DNA of 64,000 bases from CAYWYR01 sp964462685 (GCA_964462685.1 CAYWYR010000007.1:62001-126000); one strand, 5' to 3'. Counted from the stretch's first letter, positions 50,683 to 60,125 are shown. The notes: generated by a model from the letters alone, not told the origin. Program-made: numbers and translations.

Positions 50683-52023
50683 TTACAGATTAAGCATAAT
50701 ACCGTAGTACATTCCGTTTTTACTGGATCCGAAATTTTCTCCCTGAAAATCAAAACCCATATATGAGTATTCATATCCAGCGATAAGGGACATATAATCG
50801 AAAGGTTTGAATGTAAAGCCCGCACCAAGTCTGGTAACAGGAGCAAGGCTGTTGAACCCGTACATTCCCTGCCCGAATACGTCAAATTCTTCAGATAGAC
50901 TTATTCTTTGCCTTACACCAAGTGAAAAAGTCTCAAAGTTTGGATATGTCTCAAATCGAGTTGCTCTGCCGTCTTCAACACCAGTAAACTGAAGGCTGAA
51001 GTTTTCGCGGCGTGCATCAAGTATGATATCCGTATTATCTATTATTGTAAAGACGAGTGAAAGCGACTCATTGTTAAAAGCGGGCGGATCGCTAGGTGCC
51101 ATTGTAACATCGCCTACGTTCCAGTAATGGAAGTTTTTATACTCAACCCCAACAGATTGAAGGAAGCCCATCCCTAAAAGACCGTCATTCTCTGAATCGA
51201 TACTGTTTACATCACCATAGCCCGATGCAGGATAAGATAGGGCGGAGAATGATTGCATCGGCTCCGGCATATTCTGCTCTCTTGGCTGCTCCCAACGAGT
51301 GATATATAGATTCGTCGGCTCCACGAAACTCTCGCTCTGGCTATTGACTCTGGAAGCCTGAGATACTTGTGATATTTGGGATATATTAGTTTTATAACCA
51401 TCTATTTCCCTTTCGTAAGCGGATTTCATCACAGAATATCTGTTTGTGATATCAGAATTTTCTTCTTCTAATTCAGAAACCTTAGTTGCCAAAAGACTGT
51501 TTTCTTTAGATAGCCTGTCATATTCAGATTGATCTACAGCTTGGGTGTTCAATCTGGAACTTGCCGCTGGGTAAGACTTAAGCTCCGGCTGCTTATCTTC
51601 TATACTGCTTTCCAGCACTTCTTCCGACTCGCTACCTAAGGCAAACCCAGCATCATCCGAGAGTGGGTTTGAGAAAAGGAAGATTGCTAAAAAGACAGCC
51701 GCAACTAAAGTAGCAGCTATCGCACCTTCGTAAAAAATAGGAGAACCAGCAAAAGAGCCTACTGGTTTATATGGTTCTTCAACCGGCCCTACTGATTCGC
51801 CGGTATCACCATAGCTAAGGCCAATAGCCGAAAATAGGCTACTGGTAACAGTGGCATCACCCGCATAGCCCTGGTTTACAAAAGCTGAGGAGTATTTGAT
51901 TCTGAGGTGATCTTTAAAAGATTCCCTCATACCTCTATCCTGAGCAAGATGAGCAAAAAACGCCGATTCTTCGGCATCGCTCATATTGTTCTCACTGTAT
52001 GATAAGATATTATCTATATTCAT
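50683..52023 (-). CDS. Anti-sigma factor-like protein predicted to span both membranes (second copy)
   Basis: A 446-residue protein with the same architecture as the one at 11832. A cytosolic helical N-terminus (1-60) includes NNMSDAEESAFFAHLAQD and MRESFKDHLRIK, close to LREEFKDQISIR of the other copy. One TM segment spans about 97-118, a low-complexity linker and coiled coil about 165-215, and a beta-barrel-like region about 280-446 ends GMYYGIMLNL. No zinc motif is present. It likely holds the upstream ECF sigma factor and senses the outer membrane directly through its barrel, like Bacteroides Dma proteins. The gene starts 18 bases after the sigma gene stop. Confidence 0.75.
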   Translation of the reverse strand: MNIDNILSYSENNMSDAEESAFFAHLAQDRGMRESFKDHLRIKYSSAFVNQGYAGDATVTSSLFSAIGLSYGDTGESVGPVEEPYKPVGSFAGSPIFYEGAIAATLVAAVFLAIFLFSNPLSDDAGFALGSESEEVLESSIEDKQPELKSYPAASSRLNTQAVDQSEYDRLSKENSLLATKVSELEEENSDITNRYSVMKSAYEREIDGYKTNISQISQVSQASRVNSQSESFVEPTNLYITRWEQPREQNMPEPMQSFSALSYPASGYGDVNSIDSENDGLLGMGFLQSVGVEYKNFHYWNVGDVTMAPSDPPAFNNESLSLVFTIIDNTDIILDARRENFSLQFTGVEDGRATRFETYPNFETFSLGVRQRISLSEEFDVFGQGMYGFNSLAPVTRLGAGFTFKPFDYMSLIAGYEYSYMGFDFQGENFGSSKNGMYYGIMLNL

Positions 52024-52041
52024 AATCGATTTCCTTTCTGA

Positions 52042-52635
52042 TCAGACTTCGCTGAATACTTTAAGTTCTTGTATATATGGTTTGAGTATAGAGCTGATTT
52101 TTTCGTGTGCGCGGGCTACTCTTGTCTTTGCCCCAGATAAAGTCATATCCAGTATATCGGCTATCTCCTGATATGCCAGCCCGGAAAATTCTCTCAGCAC
52201 AAACGCTTCTCTGTATTTTTCATCCATCAAAGGCAGTGCGTTCTTTATCAGGCCTATCATCTCTTGTTGGTTCTGTGCCGGGTTAGGGTCGTAGAAAAAG
52301 TCCTCTGGATTGATCTCCACATTGTTTTTTCTATCCCTCCAAAGATTTCTGATCTGATTTTTAGCAATTGATATTAAAAAAGCTTTTACATACTTGATAT
52401 CTTTATTCTGTTCCAGATTCCTGTGTAGTACGATAAAGGTTTCCTGAAAAATATCATCCGCTTCCTGCCCCTGCCCAATCATCGAGCTGCAGTAACTCCT
52501 TACAAGCATCTGATACTTATCGTAGAGCATTGAAAAGGCAAGTGATTTTTCTCGCCTTCCACCGCTTTTGTACTTATCTATTATTTCGCCGTCAGTCATT
52601 ATGGCTCGGCAATGAGTTAGGGATGGTGTTATCAA
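52042..52635 (-). CDS. ECF-subfamily RNA polymerase sigma factor
   Basis: A 197-residue sigma factor. Region 2 (EADDIFQETFIVLHRNL, FLISIAKNQIRNLWRDRK) and region 4 (REFSGLAYQEIADILDMTLSGAKTRVARAHEKISS-type, key AYQEIADILDM and GAKTRVARA) are clear. It is first in a sigma, dual-membrane anti-sigma, lipoprotein operon, and divergent from an outer-membrane beta-barrel gene at 52836. An internal Met13 (MTDGEIIDKYKSGG) may be the true start, because the residues before it are not conserved-looking. Confidence 0.9.
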   Translation of the reverse strand: MITPSLTHCRAIMTDGEIIDKYKSGGRREKSLAFSMLYDKYQMLVRSYCSSMIGQGQEADDIFQETFIVLHRNLEQNKDIKYVKAFLISIAKNQIRNLWRDRKNNVEINPEDFFYDPNPAQNQQEMIGLIKNALPLMDEKYREAFVLREFSGLAYQEIADILDMTLSGAKTRVARAHEKISSILKPYIQELKVFSEV

Positions 52636-52835
52636 GGATACATAACTGATGAGTAGGTTTAACCCTGCTTCTAATAAGTTTTTGAATCCTGTATTGTTGA
52701 TAAGTACCTTTAATCACTATAAAGTTTCAAACTTATCTTAAAATATGTAAGCTAAAGTTTTTTTGCCCGTAACGGTAACATACCTTTCTTCTATCTTAAC
52801 ACATTATTTCGAAAAAGTAACGTAAAGAGAAATCA

Positions 52836-53789
52836 ATGCCGAAAAAACTATTCTTGCTGATTATATTCACCTTGTCAATCCCGGAAACATTTAGGTTATA
52901 CGCTCAGGGCTGCAGCGATGCAGGTGTATGCAGCTTCGGTACTCATGTTATGGACAGTAGCGAAGAAGCTAAAGGCTCTTCGATAGGGATCAGGAGCGGG
53001 CTCGGTATTGGGGACGGAGCTACAATCGTAAGTACCGTAGCTTTAACCGCGGATTTACAGCTAATCGAAGGTATCTCCTTTACCGCTCTATTGCCTTTTG
53101 TAAATGCGATCGGGAACGATTTCGGGGCAGGTGGGATAGGCGACCCTTTCGCAGGGCTTAATATTGATCTGTATGATGGCGAGAATGATGCACTTTCCCT
53201 TATGGTGGGTGGCCGCTTTGCCCTAGGAGCAACGGACATGGAAGATAGTGGCACTGATCTACCAATGGTATATCAGCCTGGCCTCGGTACAAATGATCTG
53301 CTGGCTAGAATAACTTACACGATAGATGAGTGGTCTTTCGCCCTTGGCTATCAACAGCCCTTCGGCACAAACGAAAATTCTTATTCTATTGGCGATCTGG
53401 GTATCGATGAGGAAGAGGATAAGTTTTGGCCCTCAAACCAGCTGGAAAGGGGTGCTGATCTCAGCTTCAGGATTGATTATGCTATCCTAAGCGAGGAAAC
53501 TGTTTACCGTTTCGGACTATTGCCGATTTACAGGCTTCAGGAATCCTCCATATCAGTAACCGATAACAATATAGATCCACTACCAGGAATTAGTGCAGAA
53601 GGCCGCAGAATTGATGTTGATGGTTCCAGCGGACTGACTCTCAACATAACCGGTGGATTAGCCACTAAACTATCAGAAGACTGGGTATTCACGACTGATC
53701 TGGGATTCCCTGTACTGGTGAGGCAAAGCCGCCCTGATGGAACTACCCGAGCTTTTCAGCTTAACGCCGGCTTTGATTTTCTGTTTTGA
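52836..53789 (+). CDS. Outer-membrane beta-barrel protein with CSDAGVC motif
   Basis: A 317-residue protein with a signal peptide (cleavage about residue 24). The mature N-terminus carries two cysteines in GCSDAGVCSFGTH, then alternating beta strands (GSSIGIRSGLGIGDG, ISFTALLPFV, SLMVGGRFALGA, SFALGYQQPFGT) ending FQLNAGFDFLF with terminal phenylalanine. It resembles transporter-type barrels of the phenol meta-pathway-like group. The cysteine motif probably forms a disulfide or a ligand site. It is divergent from the ECF operon at 52042, making it a candidate regulon member. Function unknown. Confidence 0.7.
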   Translation: MPKKLFLLIIFTLSIPETFRLYAQGCSDAGVCSFGTHVMDSSEEAKGSSIGIRSGLGIGDGATIVSTVALTADLQLIEGISFTALLPFVNAIGNDFGAGGIGDPFAGLNIDLYDGENDALSLMVGGRFALGATDMEDSGTDLPMVYQPGLGTNDLLARITYTIDEWSFALGYQQPFGTNENSYSIGDLGIDEEEDKFWPSNQLERGADLSFRIDYAILSEETVYRFGLLPIYRLQESSISVTDNNIDPLPGISAEGRRIDVDGSSGLTLNITGGLATKLSEDWVFTTDLGFPVLVRQSRPDGTTRAFQLNAGFDFLF

Positions 53790-53981
53790 ATTTTTTTATT
53801 AGATAGTTTTACCTATTTTGAACAAAAGATACAAAATGTATCTTAAACAAATTATGATAATGATACCAAAGCATGTTGTGCTTGGCAAGATTCAGGTGTA
53901 AATAAAAATGATTTAGTACAGGCTTTGCAATGCTCAATGCCATGGCCGTTCTACCTGCCGTAACTACTTTATTAAGTAATC

Positions 53982-54009
53982 GCCCGTATGAAATACTATT
54001 TATACGGGC
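53982..54009 (+). promoter_or_regulatory. Perfect 8-bp hairpin just upstream of a secreted thioredoxin-like gene
   Basis: GCCCGTAT (53982-53989) pairs exactly with ATACGGGC (54002-54009) around a 12-base loop, followed by TAAATTTTATG. It ends eight bases before the ATG at 54018 and contains the upstream ATG at 53988. It could be a terminator for the barrel gene or a leader structure affecting translation. It argues for the 54018 start. Confidence 0.5.
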
Positions 54010-54017
54010 TAAATTTT

Positions 54018-55043
54018 ATGATTAAAATAGTATTAACTCTCTTCGTTATTCTCTCCATTTCTAATGCCTCAGAATATTATTATGAGGTGTCAAAATGGAA
54101 GACTAGGAACAACGATAGCGTATATGTTTTAAATTACAGTATCTTCGAGAGTTATGAAGATGATAGATTATCTTATTACAAAGATAGTCTTTACAGCCTA
54201 CGTAATGTAGATGTCTTGATAGACAGTAATACACTTTTAAGATTAAGTGGCGATTCTATATTTGAAAAAATTGAAGATGAGAATATTTCAAAGTATTTAG
54301 ATGATAAAACAAATAGACCTTTTTATTATAAAAGAATGATAAAAGAGCTTGATACGCTTGATTATCAAAAATTTACTAATGATGATAAATCGTACTCTCG
54401 ATATAAATATACAGATAATGAATATACAGACATTTTAGAGTTTTATATATCGGATACTACTGTAACAAAACATTACCGCTACAGAAAGAAAAATAAGAAT
54501 ATTGTAACAGATACATTTATACTTAGGAAAGTTTTATCAAACCGAGCATTTATAGACAGATCAAAGTTAAATCTGGATATAAACACTAAAACTTCCCATT
54601 GTTCAAACCTTCCGAAAATCAAAAAGAATCGATGGTCACCTTTATCACAACAAATAAACTTCGCCTACTCTACTATCGATAAGAATAAAGAAAAAACCAA
54701 CTTTGAAAATAAAAATGTTATAATTATTGGATTCCAAAGCTGTGCACCTTGTTTTAATTTAAAAACTGATATAGGTAATATAATAGAAAAAACTAATTTA
54801 AAAAATGTTTACTATTTCTCAATAGATGAACCGAATGCTGATATTATAAAGAAAGATAGCATCTTTGCGTATCTAAATCCAAAAATAAAGTTTGGGTATA
54901 TTGATAAAGATGAATTTGTAAATAATAATGGAAACGGTGGTTATCCGATTATGTTTATGATTGAAGACGGTGTACTTAAAAACTATATTGAAGGTTATAA
55001 TTATGATCAGTATCTAGAGGCAATAAAAATTTTTTTAAACTGA
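54018..55043 (+). CDS. Exported thioredoxin-fold protein with CAPC motif
   Basis: A 341-residue protein from the ATG at 54018, which directly begins a good signal peptide (MIKIVLTLFVILSISNAS); the earlier ATG at 53988 lies in a hairpin. The N-terminal about 200 residues are charged, Y/D/S-rich and unrecognised. The C-terminal about 110 residues look like a thioredoxin fold: NVIIIGFQSCAPCFNL with C242-A-P-C245, and GGYPIMFMI with the cis-proline position. It may act in periplasmic disulfide exchange or redox sensing. It is noticeably AT-rich compared with neighbours, hinting at transfer or relaxed selection. Confidence 0.6.
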   Translation: MIKIVLTLFVILSISNASEYYYEVSKWKTRNNDSVYVLNYSIFESYEDDRLSYYKDSLYSLRNVDVLIDSNTLLRLSGDSIFEKIEDENISKYLDDKTNRPFYYKRMIKELDTLDYQKFTNDDKSYSRYKYTDNEYTDILEFYISDTTVTKHYRYRKKNKNIVTDTFILRKVLSNRAFIDRSKLNLDINTKTSHCSNLPKIKKNRWSPLSQQINFAYSTIDKNKEKTNFENKNVIIIGFQSCAPCFNLKTDIGNIIEKTNLKNVYYFSIDEPNADIIKKDSIFAYLNPKIKFGYIDKDEFVNNNGNGGYPIMFMIEDGVLKNYIEGYNYDQYLEAIKIFLN

Positions 55044-55430
55044 CTTCAAAATACTTATAATTCTGCCTATAAGTTTTATCAAACTTAAAGGTCTAGGTTC
55101 GGTCTTTAACTTTTGTATGGATTTATCTAAAGTACGAAAATCCCAGGTAGGTATATCTTTTAATTCTTTGATGCTTTAATTTAAGTAGCAATGCATACAC
55201 CGGACTATTTACTCCTTCGATAATTTCTTTTCTGATATCACCATACTTTAACGTAAACCGTCATCTTGCTGCATAGCAATATCATATAAACGTAATTCTT
55301 CTAAATGATCGATAAGCATAAAATATTCTTCTTGTGCAAGTACGATTAGTTCATTATCGTTCACATCTTTGATTATCTGTTGTTTGATATCTAGAATACA
55401 GCCTACTTCTAAATAATAAATTTTGTTATA
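55035..55430 (-). pseudogene. Frameshifted remnant of an unidentified gene
   Basis: Three consecutive minus-strand open segments in different frames look like pieces of one protein. The first (about 55255-55430) encodes NELIVLAQEEYFMLIDHLEE. The second (about 55140-55250) encodes YGDIRKEIIEGVNSPVYALL and LKLKHQRI. The third (about 55035-55185) encodes IKELKDIPTWDFRTLDKSIQ and a LIKLIGRIISILKSV end. No start codon is present at the 5' end. The family is unknown; the first part is faintly like an antitoxin. The rest of the 55044-55580 gap holds no gene I can support. Confidence 0.4.
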
Positions 55431-55580
55431 GGTTTATTGTTGACGATAGTTTATGGCTAAAGATCCTCTTAAAGTAATGAATCAAAATATGAGAATAAGT
55501 TAATTCATTATCAAACCCTTATCTTTGTAGTCTTTGTCTGGCACTAGATCAGATAAAACTATTTCCGTGGAATATACAAG

Positions 55581-57110
55581 ATGAAAAAGCTGTTCGGCCT
55601 GTTTGAAGGTATAGGCGAGATAAATTATAAAACAGAGATCCTATCTGGGCTGACCGTTGCCCTAGCGCTGGTCCCGGAAGCGGTTGCGTTTGCGTTTATG
55701 GCTGGGCTGTCACCCCTTACAGGGCTTTATGCCGCATTTGTCATGGGGCTGATAACATCGCTGCTGGGCGGGCGCCCGGGTATGATATCAGGCGCCACAG
55801 GGGCCGTTGCCATAGTGATCGTCGCTCTTGCCCAGACCCACGGCGTAGAATATATATTCGCGGCAGTTGTTTTGGCTGGTCTGCTTCAGCTTGTCGCCGG
55901 GATATTAAAGCTCGGTAAGTTTATGCGGCTGGTGCCGCAACCTGTAATACTGGGCTTTGTAAATGGTTTGGCGGTAGTCATATTTATGTCCCAGATAGTG
56001 CAGTTTCAGGATGGTGATGGCGGCTGGCTTACAGGTAGCGCTATGCTTATGATGCTCGGGCTAGTCGGGCTTACGATGCTGATTATCTGGGGGCTCCCTA
56101 AAATTACCAAAGCTTTCCCGTCTTCTCTCGCCGCTATTTTGATAGTATGGGGCATTGTCGCTCTTTTTGGTTTAGATACCTTCACCGTTGGTGATATGGC
56201 GCCTATCAGCGGTAGTTTCCCTCCGTTCCACATTCCCGATGTGCCGTTTACCCTAGATACACTCTATATTATCTTCCCATATTCAGCTATAGTAGCGGGT
56301 GTCGGTCTGATAGAAAGCCTTCTCACACTTAACATTATAGATGAAATAACAGCTACCAGAGGAAACGGTAACCGTGAGGCATTGGCGCAAGGTACAGCAA
56401 ATGTGCTTTCAGGATTCTTCTCAGGTATGGGCGGTTGCGCTATGATCGGGCAATCACTTATAAACATCTCATCCGGCGCAAGGGCTAGGCTATCGGGTAT
56501 TGTAGCATCGATAATGCTGCTCGTATTCATCATGTACGGTTCGTCTTTAATAGAGATGGTACCGATGGCTGCGCTAACGGGGCTTATGATAATGGTTGCC
56601 ATAGGCACGTTTGAGTGGGCCAGCCTAAGAACATTCAACCGTATGCCCAAATCCGATATTTTGATAATGGTAACGGTTACCTTGGTAACGGTATTCCTAC
56701 ATAATCTTGCGCTGGCTGTATTGGTAGGGGTAATAATAGCCGCACTCGTGTTCGCTTGGGATTCGGCGGTTCGTATCAGGGCCAGAAAATATGTAGATGA
56801 GAAAGGTATTAAACATTATGAGATGTTCGGCCCGCTCTTCTTCGGTTCGGTAGAAGCATTCAAAAGTAAATTCGATATCGAAGGCGACCCAGATGAAGTG
56901 ATTATTGATTTCGCCGAAAGCCGCGTAACTGATATGTCGGCCATAGAAGCACTGAATAAGCTTACGGAAAAATACAGCGAAGCGGGTAAAAAAGTTCACC
57001 TACGCCACCTATCCGATGACTGCCGCCGCCTACTGAGTGATGCCGACCAGATTATCGATGTAAATATCATAGAGGATCCGACTTACAAGGTACTAGCGGA
57101 CAGGGTATAA
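55581..57110 (+). CDS. SulP-family anion transporter
   Basis: A 509-residue inner-membrane transporter. The N-terminal about 390 residues hold about 10-14 TM segments with the family landmarks EILSGLTVALALVPEAVAFAFMAGLSPLTGLYAAF and RPGMISGATGAVAIVIVALA-type (key words VPEAVAFA, SPLTGLYAA, GMISGATGA), and GNGNREALAQGTANVLSGFFSGMGGCAMIGQ. The C-terminal STAS domain covers about residues 415-509 (VIIDFAESRVTDMSAIEALNKL). Substrates of the family include sulfate, bicarbonate and dicarboxylates; which applies here cannot be read. An adjacent carbonic anhydrase, common for bicarbonate types, is absent. Confidence 0.93.
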   Translation: MKKLFGLFEGIGEINYKTEILSGLTVALALVPEAVAFAFMAGLSPLTGLYAAFVMGLITSLLGGRPGMISGATGAVAIVIVALAQTHGVEYIFAAVVLAGLLQLVAGILKLGKFMRLVPQPVILGFVNGLAVVIFMSQIVQFQDGDGGWLTGSAMLMMLGLVGLTMLIIWGLPKITKAFPSSLAAILIVWGIVALFGLDTFTVGDMAPISGSFPPFHIPDVPFTLDTLYIIFPYSAIVAGVGLIESLLTLNIIDEITATRGNGNREALAQGTANVLSGFFSGMGGCAMIGQSLINISSGARARLSGIVASIMLLVFIMYGSSLIEMVPMAALTGLMIMVAIGTFEWASLRTFNRMPKSDILIMVTVTLVTVFLHNLALAVLVGVIIAALVFAWDSAVRIRARKYVDEKGIKHYEMFGPLFFGSVEAFKSKFDIEGDPDEVIIDFAESRVTDMSAIEALNKLTEKYSEAGKKVHLRHLSDDCRRLLSDADQIIDVNIIEDPTYKVLADRV

Positions 57111-57152
57111 TAAAAAGCTATGTCGAAAAATTAGAGAAATTTCGACATAGCT
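57111..57152 (-). terminator. Rho-independent terminator of the chemoreceptor operon
   Basis: On the minus strand AGCTATGTCGAAA pairs with TTTCGACATAGCT (13 bp; 57116-57128 and 57140-57152), followed by TTTTTATTATA. It sits between the stops of sulP and the minus-strand chemoreceptor gene, nearly 200 bases after the latter. Confidence 0.75.
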
Positions 57153-57347
57153 CATAACCTTTGACGAATATTATTAAGATTATCGACATAGTTCCAGAAT
57201 ATATAAAAGACAGAAGAGCTGTTTTACGCAGTCGGATACCTCATTCAGTTCTACACGAAATACAACTAAATTCCTGCATAAGCCAGAAGCTGTGCAAATA
57301 ATACGCTCGGTTCTTATCCGAGGCTATCATATATGACCACAAGTCTC

Positions 57348-59303
57348 TTAATGGGAACCGTTGAGTTGTTTAGGCCTGGAAAGCTTAGAAAGTCTGTTTA
57401 AAGATCCGCCGTTTTTAACATGGCCTCTCAGAAACTTTTTATCAGTATCGCTATTATCATCTGATTCAGTTTGGTCTACTGAGAATTGTTCCATTTGTAT
57501 CTTAACCTCTTGCATATTGCTTGTCAGCCTTTCTATCGAGTTTGATATATGATGGAATGATTTGCTGGTATCATTTATGGCGGTGTTCATGTGTTCAACT
57601 GTAGCCGCTATCTGGTTACTGGTAGCTGATTGCTCTTCACTAGCTGCAGCAATCTCACTGATCTGATCTTTTATATCTACACTGCCTGACACAATGAAAT
57701 TCAAGGCTGTTTTCGCGGAATCTGCTAACTGCACGCCTTTCTCGACCTCTTTCTCGCTTCTTTCCATACTGATAACTACATTTTCGGTCTCACCCACTAT
57801 CAGATTTATTTTCTCGGATATTTCTTTGGTTGCAGTTGTGGTTCTTTCAGCAAGTTTTCTTACTTCATCAGCTACTACTGCGAAACCTTTTCCGGCATCA
57901 CCGGCACGTGCCGCCTCTATGGCCGCATTAAGAGCGAGAAGATTTGTCTGATCGGCTATACTGTCTATTACAGTTACTATCTCTCCGATATTTTTACTGG
58001 AAGCACCTAACTGCATCACGATATCCGCGGCTTCTTTGAATGCCGTACCGATAGAATTTATCGACTCAAGTGTTTCGCCTACGACTTCTGCTCCTTTTTC
58101 TGCTTCTTGCTTATTGTCATCAGCTGAAGAGGCTGCCTTAACCGCTTTCATACTGTTTCCGGTAATGATAGAGGACATCTCGTTAGTTGCCTTGGAAATG
58201 TCATTGGTTTGTGCGGACTGTTCTTCAACAGTGGCAGCTACTTCAAGGGAGTTTGAGTTTAATTCCTCGGCCTCCTTAAGGGACTGGCTGATTGATCTAT
58301 CAATATCCTTTATCAAAATATTCATAGATTCCGCAGTCCTGTTCACATTAGATATAAGAAGCGATATCTGTTCAGTGTCATCTTCTGTTTTAATTCTAGT
58401 GGATAGATTACCTTTGGAAAGTTGTTCCAGTGCCTCCGATATCCGTATTATTGCTCTTTCCAAGTACTCCTGATTTCTGGAGGTCTCTTCTCTTTGTTTT
58501 TTCTCCAGTTCCATTTTTTCTTGAAGTGCCAAGGCCTCTTTATCTTTTTGCTCCTGCCTTAGTAACTCTTTTTCTCTTTCGTCCTCAATTTCCTTTTGTT
58601 TAGCTTCAAATTGTAGTCTTTCTCGTTCTTCTGAAGCTTTTAGCTCGTTTGTTTTCTGCAATTCGATTGCTTTTTCTCTTTGGAGAGCATTGATTATGGC
58701 TTCTTTTTTGGAAGCCAACGAGAACTTCATATATATACCCTGGGCTGCTAACATTGCCAACACCCACGCACCGTGTATAGCCAGATAAACGAAAGAAAAC
58801 TCGCTAACGCCAAACACAGAAAACGGAACAAAAATATTACGTATCAAGTGGTCTAAAACCAATAAAACTGTTGCCAGAAGATTTACTTTGATATCCTCGT
58901 AAAGGGCGAGCATGACAAGATTGAAAAAGAATATGAAGTGAGAATCTTGGGTTCCCCCTTGTACTGCTGTAAATATAGTAACGAACAGTGCCATCGCAAC
59001 CCCGGAAGCCATCCGTACTTCCAGGCTGCCAGGCTTTTTATATGATAGTATCAGTGGAGGCAATATCAGTATCAACCCTCCGATAACTGACAGATAGATA
59101 TGAAAGTGGGTTTCAGGTACGTAGCCTGTCCATGTTTTCGGAGAAACAAAAAAAGCAATCAACACCCCGATCAAGTACTCAGCTATCAACACGATATTGA
59201 TATACTTTTGTACGCTTATAACGTGTGCTTTACGAGATTCCTGAAAGGGTGCTTCCCACTCGATTTTTTCTTCTTCTAAAATAGCTGCTGTTTGAAGTGT
59301 CAT
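57348..59303 (-). CDS. Methyl-accepting chemotaxis protein with polytopic membrane N-domain
   Basis: A 651-residue receptor. The N-terminus has about six TM helices (about 30-190) with almost no periplasmic domain. A long charged, E/K-rich coiled coil follows (about 195-285), then a HAMP-like segment (ISEALEQLSKGNLSTRIKTE), then a cytoplasmic signalling hairpin. Its tip region includes IADQTNLLALNAAIEAARAGD-type residues (key ADQTNLLALNAAIEAARAG) and GFAVVADEVRKLAERT. It should form dimers and control CheA. A ligand-binding domain is lacking, so it may sense membrane state, redox or a small molecule within the TM bundle. The redoxin-like gene ends four bases upstream, on the same strand. Confidence 0.9.
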   Translation of the reverse strand: MTLQTAAILEEEKIEWEAPFQESRKAHVISVQKYINIVLIAEYLIGVLIAFFVSPKTWTGYVPETHFHIYLSVIGGLILILPPLILSYKKPGSLEVRMASGVAMALFVTIFTAVQGGTQDSHFIFFFNLVMLALYEDIKVNLLATVLLVLDHLIRNIFVPFSVFGVSEFSFVYLAIHGAWVLAMLAAQGIYMKFSLASKKEAIINALQREKAIELQKTNELKASEERERLQFEAKQKEIEDEREKELLRQEQKDKEALALQEKMELEKKQREETSRNQEYLERAIIRISEALEQLSKGNLSTRIKTEDDTEQISLLISNVNRTAESMNILIKDIDRSISQSLKEAEELNSNSLEVAATVEEQSAQTNDISKATNEMSSIITGNSMKAVKAASSADDNKQEAEKGAEVVGETLESINSIGTAFKEAADIVMQLGASSKNIGEIVTVIDSIADQTNLLALNAAIEAARAGDAGKGFAVVADEVRKLAERTTTATKEISEKINLIVGETENVVISMERSEKEVEKGVQLADSAKTALNFIVSGSVDIKDQISEIAAASEEQSATSNQIAATVEHMNTAINDTSKSFHHISNSIERLTSNMQEVKIQMEQFSVDQTESDDNSDTDKKFLRGHVKNGGSLNRLSKLSRPKQLNGSH

Positions 59304-59306
59304 AAA

Positions 59307-59918
59307 TTATCTCACATTACAGATTGAATCATATAACCCGCAACCGAATACCTCGCCCGTACTGAAGTCGATATATTCATCTGCAGATCTGTTTTTAAAA
59401 TAAGAAGTTATTATTTCGTATGCTTTGGCACGGCCTTCATGCCCACGGCTGGCTGTAACCCCTCCCCAGAAAAGGAGTTGTCCGTTGCTATTGTAATGCC
59501 CTAATACACCCGAAGTCTCAGCGCCCAATCTAACGCTGATACTACCACCGTAATCGTCGATTATTCTTGAACCTTTAATTTTGGAAAACTCTCTGTAATT
59601 AGTACTTTCTTTCCAACTGCTATCCGTGCTGTCGGCAAGAGCGATTCCAATTAGATTTACTGTAACAGGTTTGATATCATTGATTATGTTTTTTAGTTCT
59701 GTGATACTTGCGGAAGTACAAGGGCATTTTGGATGGAAAAAGAATAAAAAGGTTTCTTCATCCCCATCTGAAAATATATTATCGGTAGAAATGCGAGAAA
59801 TATCAGCTACTGGTGTACCAAGGGAGCCGGCATCATTGCTATAGATAAAGGTAGCTGCAACCATTGCTAGAATAGCTGCTATCCAAATAGGCCATATAAA
59901 CTTAGAAAAAGACATCAA
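59307..59918 (-). CDS. Membrane-anchored thioredoxin-fold protein with CxC motif (RedB-like)
   Basis: A 203-residue protein with one N-terminal TM segment (about 8-26) and a periplasmic thioredoxin-like domain. The active-site-like motif is FFFHPKCPCTSASI (C65-P-C67), a CxC instead of CxxC. SVRLGAETSGVLGHYNSNGQLLFWGGVTASRGHEGR follows the layout of redoxin proteins of the RedB type (key residues SGVLGHY, GGVTASRGHEG). Two additional cysteines lie near the C-terminus (FGCGLYDSICNVR). Only three bases separate it from the chemoreceptor gene, so it may feed redox or metal information to that receptor. Confidence 0.7.
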   Translation of the reverse strand: MMSFSKFIWPIWIAAILAMVAATFIYSNDAGSLGTPVADISRISTDNIFSDGDEETFLFFFHPKCPCTSASITELKNIINDIKPVTVNLIGIALADSTDSSWKESTNYREFSKIKGSRIIDDYGGSISVRLGAETSGVLGHYNSNGQLLFWGGVTASRGHEGRAKAYEIITSYFKNRSADEYIDFSTGEVFGCGLYDSICNVR

Positions 59919-60063
59919 TTATTAAATTATTATAATATCTTTAAATTATGATATGCCTCTAAGTTAATAGAATTTTCATGAAAACCTTCTTGTGCTATAT
60001 AAATTTAATACTTATAGGATATAGTATTATGTGAATGATCACATATAGATTGTAATTTTCCAT

Positions 60064-60095
60064 AAAAAAAGCCTGTTATTCTCTAACAGGCTTTT
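60064..60095 (-). terminator. Rho-independent terminator of nuoAB
   Basis: AGCCTGTTA pairs with TAACAGGCT around a five-base loop; on the minus strand it is followed by a run of T (plus-strand A at about 60064-60070). It lies about 35 bases after the nuoB stop. Confidence 0.9.
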
Positions 60096-60125
60096 AAAAT
60101 GTAACTTATAGTATAAACTAAGAAG

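Noticed and set aside
52741..52800. ECF-type promoter with GTAAC and TCTATC words between 52042 and 52836
   Set aside because: The words are present, but I found no matching pair upstream of 14245 or 13834, so a shared sigma motif could not be supported.
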